Positions 52,871-61,251 of a stretch of DNA of 64,000 bases are shown piece after piece (within the stretch, counting starts at the first letter, position 1; every line of letters begins with the position of its first letter). Where the stretch lies: assembly GCF_014207445.1 (NCBI RefSeq), contig NZ_JACHEM010000001.1, forward strand, positions 620,001-684,000, given 5' to 3'. Origin of the DNA: Streptomyces candidus (lineage in GTDB: Bacteria > Actinomycetota > Actinomycetes > Streptomycetales > Streptomycetaceae). The notes beneath the pieces are model-generated. The model worked only from the letters and a program-made list of their open reading frames with translations. It did not search any database and was not told where the DNA came from. A program made the translations under genes and the position numbers.

Positions 52871-54079
52871 ATGCTTCAGTCTCCCCTTGAGCACCAGAGA
52901 GCCGCTCTCCCTGCGCTTGACGAGGCGGCCCCGGCTCGTTGGCCGTCCCGGCCGAAGGCCCCGGATCCCTTGGCGGACAAGGGCGGTGCCGGGCGGGACG
53001 CGTTCTTCGACAACGCGAAGTACCTGGCCATCGTGCTCGTCGCGGTGGGGCACTCGTGGCCTCTGGTGCTGGCGGGGAGCAGGGCGACCGAGGCGCTCTA
53101 CATACTGGTCTACGTCTTCCACATGCCGGCCTTCATCCTCATCTCCGGTTACTTTTCGCGGTCCTTCGACATGCGGCCGGAGAAGATGATGCGGCTGGTT
53201 TCAAGCGTTGCCGTTCCGTACGTGGTCTTCCAGACGGCGTACGCGGTGTTCTTCGCGACGACGGGCGACAGGGACGTCGCAGTGCGGCTGTTGTCACCGT
53301 ATTTCCTGATGTGGTTCCTGATGGCGCTGTTCCTGTGGCGGCTGCTGACGCCGCTGTTCCGCGCGATCACGTGGCCGGTGCAGGTGTCGTTGCTGATCGC
53401 GGGAGCGGCCGCGGCGACGCCGGACATCTCGGGGCAGTTGTCGGCGCAGCGGGTGCTGCAGTTCCTGCCGTTCTTCGTGCTGGGTCTGCGGCTGCGTCCG
53501 GAGCACTTCCGGCTGGTGCAGCGGTGGCCGGTGCGGTGGGCCGCGCTTCCGGTCTTCGCGCTGTCCGCGGTGTTCCTGTACTGGGCGGCGCCGCGCACCC
53601 AGTTGGGCTGGGTCTACCGCAACCGGAGTGCGCAGTACATGGACCAGCCGTGGTGGCTGGGGGTGTTGACGACGTACGCGATGTTCGTGGCGGCGCTGGT
53701 GCTGACCGCGGGATTCCTGGCGTGGGTGCCGAGGCGGCGGATGTGGTTCACGGTGCTGGGCGCCGGCACGATCGGCGGCTATCTGCTGCACGGCTTCGCG
53801 GTCAAGTACGCGAGTTCCGCGCAGTGGGCCGAGACGTACCACCTGGGCACGCCGCTCGGACGGATCGCGGTGACGCTGGCCGCGGTGGCCCTGGTGACGG
53901 TGCTGTGCACACCGCCCGTACGGCGGGCGTTGCGGGTGGTGGCGGAACCGGACCTGTCGTGGGCGTTCCGCGGCGGCGCGGACGGGAGCGTGAGCGGGAC
54001 CGGTTCGGGGAAGGCGGAGCAGCCGGAGGCGGCCGAGGAGCGCGACAGGGTGCCTGCGGGGGCCGGAGCGCGCCTCTGA
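52871..54079 (+). CDS. Acyltransferase family 3 (OpgC-like) membrane protein
   Basis: Membrane acyltransferase-3 family, which moves acyl (often acetyl or succinyl) groups to surface sugars. From ATG 52871 it has 402 residues: a 45-residue cytoplasmic head, then FFDNAKYLAIVLVAVGHSWP containing the likely catalytic His, VYVFHMPAFILISGYFSRSF, and eight to ten membrane helices ending before a disordered Gly/Ser/Glu tail. The FFDNAK-GH and HMP-SGYF pattern is typical of the family. Its partner sugar is unknown; it could decorate the glycopolymer predicted from the 9-20 kb region, but no direct link is visible. The open frame upstream is not family-like. Confidence 0.88.
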   Translation: MLQSPLEHQRAALPALDEAAPARWPSRPKAPDPLADKGGAGRDAFFDNAKYLAIVLVAVGHSWPLVLAGSRATEALYILVYVFHMPAFILISGYFSRSFDMRPEKMMRLVSSVAVPYVVFQTAYAVFFATTGDRDVAVRLLSPYFLMWFLMALFLWRLLTPLFRAITWPVQVSLLIAGAAAATPDISGQLSAQRVLQFLPFFVLGLRLRPEHFRLVQRWPVRWAALPVFALSAVFLYWAAPRTQLGWVYRNRSAQYMDQPWWLGVLTTYAMFVAALVLTAGFLAWVPRRRMWFTVLGAGTIGGYLLHGFAVKYASSAQWAETYHLGTPLGRIAVTLAAVALVTVLCTPPVRRALRVVAEPDLSWAFRGGADGSVSGTGSGKAEQPEAAEERDRVPAGAGARL

Positions 54080-54227
54080 GCGCACTTCGGGGCCCCTCTT
54101 CGCTCCCGGCGGTCGCGGCCCGGCCGAGGAGTGGCCGCACGTCGGGGCGGTGGGGGCCAGGACGGCGGCAAGGAGGGCTGCGGACAGGCCCACGAGGGCG
54201 CAGTGGGGACGCGTGGCGCGGGCGCCG

Positions 54228-55370
54228 TCAGTTGCGGCACAGGAGCAGCAGGGCGCGGTCGTCGTTGACGTCCTTGGCGACGGCTTCGATGAGGTGCCAG
54301 GCGGCGCCCTCGAAGCCCGCCGCGACGTAGCGGTCGGCCTCGCCGGTGAGCCGGTCGACGCCCTCGCTGATGTCCCGGCCGGGGGCTTCCACCAGGCCGT
54401 CGGTGAAGAGCATCAGGACGTCGCCGGGGGCCAGGACGCCCTTCGTGGGGTCGAACTCCGCTCCGTCGTACACACCGAGGAGGGGGCCCTCGCCCGACTT
54501 CTCCTCCCAGCGTCCGCTGCCCGCGTGCAGCTGGAGGGCGGGGAGGTGGCCGGCGGAGAGGAGTTCGTACTCTCCGGTCTCCAGGTCGAGGACGAGGTGG
54601 ATGGAGGTGGCGAAGCCCTCGTCCCAGTCCTGGCGCAGCAGGTAGCCGTTGGCGGCGGGCAGGAAGTCGTGGGGCGGCAGGGAGCCGAGGAGGCCGCCGA
54701 ACGCGCCGGAGAGCAGCAGGGCGCGGGAGCCCGCGTCCATGCCCTTGCCGGAGACGTCGGTGAGGACCACTTCGAGGGTGCGGCCGCCGTGGCCGGTACG
54801 GGCGGCGACGACGAAGTCGCCGGAGAAGGACTGGCCGCCGGCCGGGCGCAGCGCCATCTCGCTGTGCCAGCCCTTCGGCAGGGCGGGCAGCGCGCTCTGC
54901 ACCCGGATGCGTTCGCGCAGGTCGAAGAGCATGGTGCCGCCGCGTCGCCACGGCACGCCGACCCTCGCCCGGAACTGGGCGAGGACCAGGCCGAAGAACC
55001 CGCAGGCGGCGACGGTGAGGACGACGCCGGGGGTGACCCGTGCGGGTCCCTGCGTGTAGGGGCCGAGCACCACGGATTCGACGATCAGCGCGGTCGCCGC
55101 CGCCGCGTACAGCCCCAGCAGGCTGGCCGGGCGGAGCAGCAGGCCGCCCGCGACGATCGGCAGGACCAGCGCGGCCGGGGCGCACCACACCGGCATCGCG
55201 ATCGTTCCGAGGGCGATGGCGGGGACGGTCAGGAGCAGGAACGCGAGCGCGATCCAGTCGGAGCCGTCGCCACGGAAGTAGTCGACTCCGGATCTGCGCA
55301 GCCCGCCGCGGACCCGGTGCGCGGACTTGCGCAGCCGGGCCGTGTACGAATCGACTCTCGCGTGGCCCAT
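54228..55370 (-). CDS. SpoIIE-type PP2C protein phosphatase with membrane N-terminus
   Basis: Serine/threonine phosphatase of the RsbU/SpoIIE group that typically acts on anti-anti-sigma factors. The 380-residue protein has four to five membrane helices in residues 40-155 and a PP2C domain with GGQSFSGDFVVAARTG, LTDVSGKGMDAGSRALLLSG, LLSAGHLPALQLHAGSGRW, LMLFTDGLVEAPG and DVNDDRALLLL, which supply the metal-binding Asp residues. No GAF or PAS sensor is present. ATG 55370. Divergent from the acetyltransferase gene. No sigma or anti-sigma gene is adjacent, so its partner is elsewhere. Confidence 0.92.
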   Translation of the reverse strand: MGHARVDSYTARLRKSAHRVRGGLRRSGVDYFRGDGSDWIALAFLLLTVPAIALGTIAMPVWCAPAALVLPIVAGGLLLRPASLLGLYAAAATALIVESVVLGPYTQGPARVTPGVVLTVAACGFFGLVLAQFRARVGVPWRRGGTMLFDLRERIRVQSALPALPKGWHSEMALRPAGGQSFSGDFVVAARTGHGGRTLEVVLTDVSGKGMDAGSRALLLSGAFGGLLGSLPPHDFLPAANGYLLRQDWDEGFATSIHLVLDLETGEYELLSAGHLPALQLHAGSGRWEEKSGEGPLLGVYDGAEFDPTKGVLAPGDVLMLFTDGLVEAPGRDISEGVDRLTGEADRYVAAGFEGAAWHLIEAVAKDVNDDRALLLLCRN

Positions 55371-55476
55371 TGCCGTGGACCTTATCCACCCGCGCGGGCG
55401 CCTCGCAGGGGGACCCCTGTGACATCGCGTTCGAAATGAGTGGCTTGTCATGGTGGGCCGTTGGTAGGCATGGCAT

Positions 55477-56751
55477 ATGACTACGGAACTGCGGACACTG
55501 TCTCCGGCCGAGTGGGACGGGTGGTACGGGACGCTGGAGCGGGCGTTCGGCGGCCTCGCGGAGAGCGCCGAGGAGCGGGCGCTGTGGCGCGACCTGGCGG
55601 AGTTCGACCGGTCGTTGGGCGTGTGGGACGGCGAAGCGTGCGTGGGCACCGCGGGTGCGTGCAGCTTCCGGATGTCCGTTCCCGGGGGCGCGCTGGTTCC
55701 GGCGGCCGGGGTGACCATGGTCAGCGTGGCGGCGACGCACCGGCGGCGCGGGGTGCTGACGCGGATGATGCGCCGGCAGTTGGACGACGTGCGGGAGCGG
55801 GGCGAGGCCCTCGCGGTCCTCACCGCGTCGGAGCCGGCGATCTACGGGCGGTTCGGTTACGGCGTGGGGGCGTTCGAGACGCGCGCGGAGATCGACACGG
55901 CGCGGGTGCACCTCGCGGTGCCGGACGGCACGGACGGGGTGCGGCTGCGGTACGCGCCGCTCGACGACGAGACCGTACGGCAGACGTGCGAGGAGATTTA
56001 CGCGCGTGCCGTCCCGGGCCGTCCGGGGATGCTGGCGCGGCAGCCGGGCTGGGAGCGGGTCCCGCTGCTGGACCCGGAGATGGACAGGGGCGGTGCGTCG
56101 GCGCTCCAGTGCGTGCTGGCCGAGGACGCGGACGGCACGGTGCTGGGGTTCGTGCGGTTCCGGGTGCAGCCGCAGTGGGGGCCGGCCGGGGCGGAGGGGG
56201 TGGTAGTGCTGGAGGACCTGGAGGTGGCGGATCCGCGGGTGCCGCGCAGCCCCGGGGCCTCCAAGGACGCGCAGGCGTACGCGGCGCTGCTGCGGTTCCT
56301 CTTCGGCATCGACCTGACGTCGGCGCTGCGGGTCCGCTCGCGGCCGGTGGACGACGCGTGGCAGCATCTGGTGTCCGACGTACGGCGGTGCGCGCCGCGG
56401 CAGCGGGACTGGTTGCACGTGCGGCTGGTGGACGTCGGCGCGGCCCTGGAGGCCCGGACGTACCGGACGCCGGTGGACGTGGTGTTCGAGGTCCAGGACG
56501 CGTTCTGCCCGTGGAACGAGGGGCGTTGGCGGCTGGTCGGCGACGCGAAGGGCGCGGTGTGCTCGCGCACGGCGGACCCGGCGGAGGTGGCTCTGTCGGT
56601 TCGGGAGCTGGGTGCGGCCTACTTGGGCGGGGTGCCGCTCGTTTCGCTGGCGGCGGCCGGGCGGGTGCGGGAGCTGCGCGAGGGGGCGCTGGCGGAGGCG
56701 ACGGTGGCGTTCGGGTCGGACGTGGCGCCGTGGCTGCCGCACGGGTTCTGA
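55477..56751 (+). CDS. Eis-like GNAT N-acetyltransferase
   Basis: Enhanced intracellular survival (Eis) family acetyltransferase: two GNAT-fold domains and a sterol-carrier-like C-terminus. The 424-residue protein has the acetyl-CoA loop VTMVSVAATHRRRGVLTRMM and, close by, LAVLTASEPAIYGRFGYGVG, typical of Eis. Eis proteins acetylate aminoglycosides or proteins in some species; the substrate here is unknown. The free C-terminal carboxyl (PHGF), used as a catalytic base in characterised Eis, matches the usual Phe end. Its last 133 bp overlap the glycosylase gene on the other strand. Confidence 0.9.
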   Translation: MTTELRTLSPAEWDGWYGTLERAFGGLAESAEERALWRDLAEFDRSLGVWDGEACVGTAGACSFRMSVPGGALVPAAGVTMVSVAATHRRRGVLTRMMRRQLDDVRERGEALAVLTASEPAIYGRFGYGVGAFETRAEIDTARVHLAVPDGTDGVRLRYAPLDDETVRQTCEEIYARAVPGRPGMLARQPGWERVPLLDPEMDRGGASALQCVLAEDADGTVLGFVRFRVQPQWGPAGAEGVVVLEDLEVADPRVPRSPGASKDAQAYAALLRFLFGIDLTSALRVRSRPVDDAWQHLVSDVRRCAPRQRDWLHVRLVDVGAALEARTYRTPVDVVFEVQDAFCPWNEGRWRLVGDAKGAVCSRTADPAEVALSVRELGAAYLGGVPLVSLAAAGRVRELREGALAEATVAFGSDVAPWLPHGF

Positions 56752-57620
56752 GAGCGGCTCGGCCGGCGGATGGTTTCCGTGAGCGAGGGCCCGGTGGACG
56801 GCGGCTGGCAGACGGGGCACCAGAAGAGGTTGCGGGCGGCGAGGTTGGCGGTACGGACCGGGGTGCCGCACAGGTGGCAGGGCAGGGCGGCACGGCGGTA
56901 GACGTACACCTCGCCCCCGTGGTCGTCCTTGCGCGGCGGGCGCCCCATCGCCTCGGGGAGGTGTTCGGGGCGGACGGTGTCGATGCGGTTGTCGCGCACG
57001 CCGTCGCGCATGAGGGCCCGCAGGTCCTGCCAGATCGCGTCCCACTGGCCGCGCGGGAGGCCGCGGCCGGGGGTGTACGGGTCGATGCCGTGCCGGAAGA
57101 GGACTTCGGCACGGTAGACGTTGCCGACGCCGGCGACGACGGCCTGGTCCACGAGGAGCCCGGCGATCGTCGTGCGGGACGCGCTGACGCGTTGCCACGC
57201 CCGGTCGGGGTCGGCGTCCGCGCGCAGCGGGTCCGGGCCGAGTCGGTCGTGGATCGCCTGCTTCTCGGGTGCGGTGAGGAGGGCGCAGGCGGTGGGGCCC
57301 CGGAGGTCCGCGGAGTGGGTGGGGGTCGCGAGGCGGAGGCGGATCGTGTCGGCCTTCGCGGGCCGGGCGGCCGCCGAGCGCTCGTCGTCGAAGGTGACCT
57401 TCCCGAAGAGTCCCAGGTGGATGTGGATCCAGCCGTACGGACCGAAACCGAGGAACAGGTGCTTTCCGTGGGCCTCGGTGGCGGTGAGGGGGTGACCGTC
57501 GAGCAGGGCGGCGGACTCGGCGAACTTGCCCTGGGGGCTGGTCACCTGGAGCGGGGTGCCGGGGGCGAAGCGGACGGAGTACTCGTGCGCGAGGCGGTGG
57601 ATGGTGTGGCCTTCGGGCAC
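56619..57620 (-). CDS. Nei/Fpg-type DNA glycosylase with C-terminal read-through tail
   Basis: Base excision repair glycosylase/AP lyase. Starts at GTG 57620 with AGGAG five bases upstream, giving the catalytic N-terminus PEGHTIHRLAHEYSVRFAPG (Pro2, Glu3). HIHLGLFGK, the helix-two-turn-helix VVAGVGNVYRAEVLFRHGID near 160, and the zinc finger CHLCGTPVRTANLAARNLFW-CPVC near 245-270 follow. PEGHTIHRL is typical of actinobacterial Nei2. The family normally ends just after the finger; here 60 more residues rich in Ser/Arg/Thr follow, encoded antisense to the acetyltransferase 3' end. The tail is probably non-functional extension. Confidence 0.92.
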   Translation of the reverse strand: MPEGHTIHRLAHEYSVRFAPGTPLQVTSPQGKFAESAALLDGHPLTATEAHGKHLFLGFGPYGWIHIHLGLFGKVTFDDERSAAARPAKADTIRLRLATPTHSADLRGPTACALLTAPEKQAIHDRLGPDPLRADADPDRAWQRVSASRTTIAGLLVDQAVVAGVGNVYRAEVLFRHGIDPYTPGRGLPRGQWDAIWQDLRALMRDGVRDNRIDTVRPEHLPEAMGRPPRKDDHGGEVYVYRRAALPCHLCGTPVRTANLAARNLFWCPVCQPPSTGPSLTETIRRPSRSQNPCGSHGATSDPNATVASASAPSRSSRTRPAAASETSGTPPK

Positions 57621-58007
57621 GGGAACTCCTGCGGGGGCGGGGCGGGTCGTAGGGGTTGTCACGCCCAGGGGGGTGTGGGCGGCCGGGTGCGGCACGAGGG
57701 TGCGGGCCCGGCGGGGGCGCGGTGCGGCGCGGGGGCAGGGTGCGACGCGGGGCACGCCTGCGGCGGACGGCGGTGGTGGCTGCGGGCAGGGGCGGTGACG
57801 GCGGTGGGTGGCCGTCGGCCCGCTCCCGCCGGTTTCCGCGGTGTTCCGCGGTGTTCCGCGGTGTTCCGCGGCTTCCCAGGCGTTCGCGCAGGTGCCCGCG
57901 CGGTTCGCGGCAGGCGGGTCCGGTGTGCGGGCGCAGGGCGCGACAAGCCCTGTGCCCGCAGCAGCGGGACGGGCCGGGGACGCATCCCCGCGCCCGTCCG
58001 CGCCGGG
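57621..58007. other. 387-bp intergenic region with decamer repeats
   Basis: No gene is supported between the glycosylase and rpiB. It has a G-rich half and the GTGTTCCGCG repeats at 57832-57870. It should hold the glycosylase promoter, not identified. Confidence 0.65.
57832..57870. repeat. Decamer tandem repeat GTGTTCCGCG
   Basis: Three exact copies of GTGTTCCGCG (57841-57870) preceded by a 9-bp variant GTTTCCGCG. Simple tandem repeat in the gap downstream of rpiB. Confidence 0.85.
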
Positions 58008-58496
58008 TCAGTCCTGCTGCGGGTGGTGGGCCGGGACCGGCGGGAGGGCGCCGGTGGTCTCGTACTCCGACAGCATCTCGATGCGGCGCGTGTGGCGTGC
58101 CTCGTTCGAGTACGGGGTGGAGAGGAAGATCTCGACGAACTTCACCGCCTCCGCCTCGGTGTGCATGCGCCCACCGATGGAGATGACGTTCGCGTTGTTG
58201 TGCTCGCGGCCGAGGGCGGCCGTCTGCTCGCTCCAGGCGAGGGCGGCCCGTACGCCCTTGACCTTGTTGGCGGCGATCTGCTCCCCGTTGCCGGAGCCGC
58301 CGATCACGATGCCGAGCGAGTCGGGGTCGGCGGCCGTCCGCTCGGCGGCACGCAGGCAGAACGGCGGGTAGTCGTCCTGGGCGTCGTAGAGGTGGGGACC
58401 ACAGTCGACGGGCTCGTGGCCGTGGGCCTTGAGCCATTCCACGAGGTGGTTCTTGAGTTCGTATCCGGCATGGTCGGAACCGAGGTACACGCGCAT
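58008..58496 (-). CDS. rpiB: Ribose-5-phosphate isomerase B
   Basis: Interconverts ribose-5-phosphate and ribulose-5-phosphate in the pentose phosphate pathway. The 162-residue protein starts RVYLGSDHAGYELKNHLVEW (active-site His/Asp region), contains GIVIGGSGNGEQIAANKVKG, REHNNANVISIGGRM and FLSTPYSNEARHTRRIEML. The LacA/RpiB family Cys near residue 70 is replaced by Ser (GGSGNGE), as in mycobacterial RpiB, which uses another base. ATG 58496. Divergent from the first permease gene. Confidence 0.95.
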   Translation of the reverse strand: MRVYLGSDHAGYELKNHLVEWLKAHGHEPVDCGPHLYDAQDDYPPFCLRAAERTAADPDSLGIVIGGSGNGEQIAANKVKGVRAALAWSEQTAALGREHNNANVISIGGRMHTEAEAVKFVEIFLSTPYSNEARHTRRIEMLSEYETTGALPPVPAHHPQQD

Positions 58497-58605
58497 GGTC
58501 GAAGTGTGGCACGGGGCGGTCCGGGTAAGCGGGACCGGGGTGAGGACCGAAGTCCCCCGACATTCGACGCGCACCGGGACGTACGCCCCGGACTTTCGTC
58601 CGCAC

Positions 58606-58646
58606 AACGAAACGGAACCCCATTTTCCGATTCGTTCGGAGCTCCG
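58606..58646. promoter_or_regulatory. Inverted repeats between rpiB and the first permease gene
   Basis: AACGAAACGGAA (58606-58617) faces TTCCGATTCGTT (58625-58636), 11 of 12 positions pairing, directly followed by the palindrome CGGAGCTCCG (58637-58646). It lies about 100 bp before the permease ATG and is less GC-rich than its surroundings. A regulator site is plausible; the factor is unknown. Confidence 0.4.
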
Positions 58647-58743
58647 TTTGAATGCGGGGGCTCGCCCACCGGACGGATGAGCCGGGCATCAGGACCCCGT
58701 GGCCCGATGACGTGCCCGAATGATGAGCGAATGAGGTTTGTGC

Positions 58744-60297
58744 ATGAGCGCGCACCCGACCCAGTTGGTGAAACCGGACCCGGAACGGGACACCCCGTCC
58801 GGCGGCGGCAGCGAGGGGAGCGGCGGAAACGGCGACAGCGGTGGCCTGCAGGCCGGACTGAAGAACCGTCACCTCTCCATGATCGCCATCGGCGGCGTGA
58901 TCGGCGCCGGACTGTTCGTCGGCTCCGGGGCGGGCATCGCCGCCGCCGGGCCCGCGATCCTGCTGTCGTACGCCCTCGTCGGCGTGATGGTCGTCTTCGT
59001 GATGCGGATGCTCGGCGAGATGGCCGCGGCCCGGCCGTCCTCCGGCTCCTTCTCCGCCTACGCCGACCAGGCGCTGGGCCGCTGGGCCGGGTTCTCGATC
59101 GGCTGGCTGTACTGGTTCTTCTGGGTCGTGGTGCTGGCCGTCGAGGCGACCGCGGGCGCGAAGATCCTGGAGAGCTGGATACCGGCGGTGCCGCAGTGGG
59201 GCTGGGCACTGATCGTCATGCTCGTGCTCACGGCGACGAACCTGGCCTCGGTCTCCTCGTACGGCGAGTTCGAGTTCTGGTTCGCGGGGATCAAGGTCGT
59301 GGCGATCGGCGCGTTCATCGTGATCGGTCTGCTGGCGGTCTTCGGCCTGCTGCCGGGCTCGGACAACCCGGGTGCGGGATTCGCGCACCTCACCGATGCC
59401 GGGGGCTTCTTCCCCCAGGGGTACGGGGCGATCCTGACCGGCGTCCTGATGGTCGTCTTCTCGTTCATGGGGTCCGAGATCGTCACCCTCGCCGCCGGTG
59501 AGTCGCAGGACCCGCAGCGCGCGGTCACCAAGGCCACCAACAGCGTCATCTGGCGCATCGGCATCTTCTACCTCGGCTCGATCCTCGTCGTGCTGACGCT
59601 GCTGCCGTGGAACGACAAGTCGCTGGTCGCCGAGGGCGGTTCGTACGTGGCGGCACTGAACTCCATCGGTATCCCGCACGCGGGCCAGATCATGAACGTG
59701 ATCGTGCTGACGGCCGTGCTGTCCTGCCTCAACTCGGGCCTGTACACCGCCTCCCGGATGGCCTTCTCGCTGGGCCGGCGGGGCGACGCGCCGCGCTCGT
59801 TCACCAGGGTCAGCAAGTCCGGTGTGCCGCAGGTCGCGATCCTGTCGTCCGTCGTCTTCGGATTCCTCGCCGTCTTCTTCAACTACATGTGGCCGGACAC
59901 GGTCTTCCAGTTCCTGCTCAACGCCTCGGGTGCGGTCGCGCTGTTCGTGTGGCTGGTCATCTGTTTCACGCAGCTGCGGATGCGCGGGATGATCCTGCGC
60001 GAGGACCCGTCCAAGCTGGTCGTGCGGATGTGGCTCTTCCCGTACCTGACCTGGGCGACCATCGCGATGATCTCGTTCGTGCTGGTGTACATGCTGACCG
60101 ACGACACGGGCCGCACCCAGGTGCTGCTGTCCCTGATGGTGGCGGCGCTGGTCGTGGGCTTCTCGCTGGTACGGGAAGCCGTGCAGAAGCGGAACGGGAC
60201 GCTGCCGGCGCGGGTGGCGGGGGCACGGGTGCGCACGCCGGCCCCGTCGGCCGGTTCCGCTCGGAGCGGCAGGGACGACTCCGTCACCCGCCCGTAG
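58744..60297 (+). CDS. Amino acid permease (APC superfamily, AAT family)
   Basis: Proton-coupled amino acid uptake or GABA/aromatic-type permease. The 517-residue protein has a disordered Gly/Ser-rich N-terminal 40 residues, then about twelve membrane helices starting MIAIGGVIGAGLFVGSGAGI. Family segments: MRMLGEMAAARPSSGSFSAY, ALGRWAGFSIGWLYWFFWVV, YGEFEFWFAGIKVVAIGAFI, GSEIVTLAAGESQDPQRAVT. ATG 58744 has GAGG seven bases upstream. Close paralogues lie at 61252 and 62778; this one differs at EFEFWFAGIKVV. Substrate not determinable by eye. Confidence 0.93.
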   Translation: MSAHPTQLVKPDPERDTPSGGGSEGSGGNGDSGGLQAGLKNRHLSMIAIGGVIGAGLFVGSGAGIAAAGPAILLSYALVGVMVVFVMRMLGEMAAARPSSGSFSAYADQALGRWAGFSIGWLYWFFWVVVLAVEATAGAKILESWIPAVPQWGWALIVMLVLTATNLASVSSYGEFEFWFAGIKVVAIGAFIVIGLLAVFGLLPGSDNPGAGFAHLTDAGGFFPQGYGAILTGVLMVVFSFMGSEIVTLAAGESQDPQRAVTKATNSVIWRIGIFYLGSILVVLTLLPWNDKSLVAEGGSYVAALNSIGIPHAGQIMNVIVLTAVLSCLNSGLYTASRMAFSLGRRGDAPRSFTRVSKSGVPQVAILSSVVFGFLAVFFNYMWPDTVFQFLLNASGAVALFVWLVICFTQLRMRGMILREDPSKLVVRMWLFPYLTWATIAMISFVLVYMLTDDTGRTQVLLSLMVAALVVGFSLVREAVQKRNGTLPARVAGARVRTPAPSAGSARSGRDDSVTRP

Positions 60298-60326
60298 GAA
60301 CGGAGGGCCTGCGCCCGTGACCGCGA

Positions 60327-60356
60327 GAGGGGCCCCTGGTGAACCAGGGGCCCCTC
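60327..60356. terminator. Bidirectional terminator between permease and bioY
   Basis: GAGGGGCCCCTGG and CCAGGGGCCCCTC form a perfect 13-bp stem with loop TGAA between convergent genes ending at 60297 and 60383. Confidence 0.85.
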
Positions 60357-60382
60357 GGTGCGGTGACAGGGGTCGTGCGTAC

Positions 60383-60967
60383 TCAGCCCTTGCGGCCGGC
60401 GAGCTTCCACGCCGTGGGCAGGGCGCCCATGGCCAGGGCGGCCTTCAGAGCGTCGCCGATGAGGAAGGGAACGACGCCCGCCGCGAGCGCCGCACCGAGG
60501 CCCATGCCGGTGGCGGCCATCAGGTACGGGACGCCGACGGCGTAGATGATCACCGATCCGACGGCCATGGTGCCCGCGGTCCGCAGCACCGAACGGTCGC
60601 CGCCGCGGCGGGCCAGGGCGCCCACGGCGGTGGCGGCGAGCAGCATGCCGATGACGTAGCCGAAGGACGCGCCGCCCGCACCCGAGGTACCGGACTGGAA
60701 CCACGGCACGCCCGCCATGCCCACCAGCGCGTACAGGGCGAGGGACAGGAAGCCGCGGCGCGCGCCGAAGGCCGTGCCGACGAGCAGCGCGGCGAAGGTC
60801 TGGCCGGTCACCGGCACCGGGGAGCCCGGTACGGGCACGGCCAGCTGGGCCGCGATGCCGGTGAGCGCCGCGCCGCCGACGACGAGCGCGATGTCTCGTA
60901 CACGGGTCGCCGGCAGCAGGTCGGCAAGGACCGCGCCGGGGCGGGTGGTTACGGCAGCAGTGCTCAT
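60383..60967 (-). CDS. bioY: Biotin transporter substrate-binding subunit BioY
   Basis: S-component of the biotin ECF transporter. The 194-residue protein has six hydrophobic helices and the BioY landmarks ALTGIAAQLAVPVPGSPVPV followed at once by TGQTFAALLVGTAFGARRG (biotin loop), GMAGVPWFQSGTSGAGGASF, GYVIGMLLAATAVGALARRG and GVVPFLIGDALKAALAMGAL. BioM and BioN are not adjacent; BioY alone can take up biotin in some bacteria. ATG 60967 with GGAG five bases upstream. A palindrome at 61011-61028 sits in its promoter region. Confidence 0.95.
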   Translation of the reverse strand: MSTAAVTTRPGAVLADLLPATRVRDIALVVGGAALTGIAAQLAVPVPGSPVPVTGQTFAALLVGTAFGARRGFLSLALYALVGMAGVPWFQSGTSGAGGASFGYVIGMLLAATAVGALARRGGDRSVLRTAGTMAVGSVIIYAVGVPYLMAATGMGLGAALAAGVVPFLIGDALKAALAMGALPTAWKLAGRKG

Positions 60968-61010
60968 CGGTACTCCGCAGGAGAGAGGGACGGTGGGGGA
61001 ACAGGGCGAC

Positions 61011-61028
61011 GTTAGCCCAGCGGTTAAC
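61011..61028. promoter_or_regulatory. Candidate operator upstream of bioY
   Basis: GTTAGCC-CAGC-GGTTAAC is an imperfect inverted repeat (one mismatch), 44-61 bp before the bioY ATG. TAACGT beside it on the minus strand could be the -10. Actinobacterial biotin genes are controlled by TetR-type BioQ at GTTAAC-like palindromes, so this is a candidate site. Confidence 0.45.
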
Positions 61029-61251
61029 GCTCGATCACCCTAGAGGGCCGACAAAGCGGGGAACAGAGGGTTGGTGGGGTTCACACAAAGAGGCCTGGAC
61101 GACGGCCGCGCGGCGTGATGCGCGTCACTGGCAGCTCAGAGAGTTAGGTCCCTTTTGCGCGCCGGGGGCGCGGAGGGCGACACTGTGGGGTCCCGCCAAA
61201 TTCCCGCGACCGTGCGGTCCGCCTGCACGGTCCTTCGAGAGTACGAGCGCC

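Noticed and set aside
55440..59501. A 1353-residue open frame on the + strand
   Set aside because: Out of frame with the Eis-like and permease genes it overlaps; no domain recognisable.
53779..59679. A 1966-residue open frame on the - strand
   Set aside because: It crosses several recognised genes in other frames and has Arg/Pro-rich non-protein composition; GC-rich DNA produces such frames by chance.
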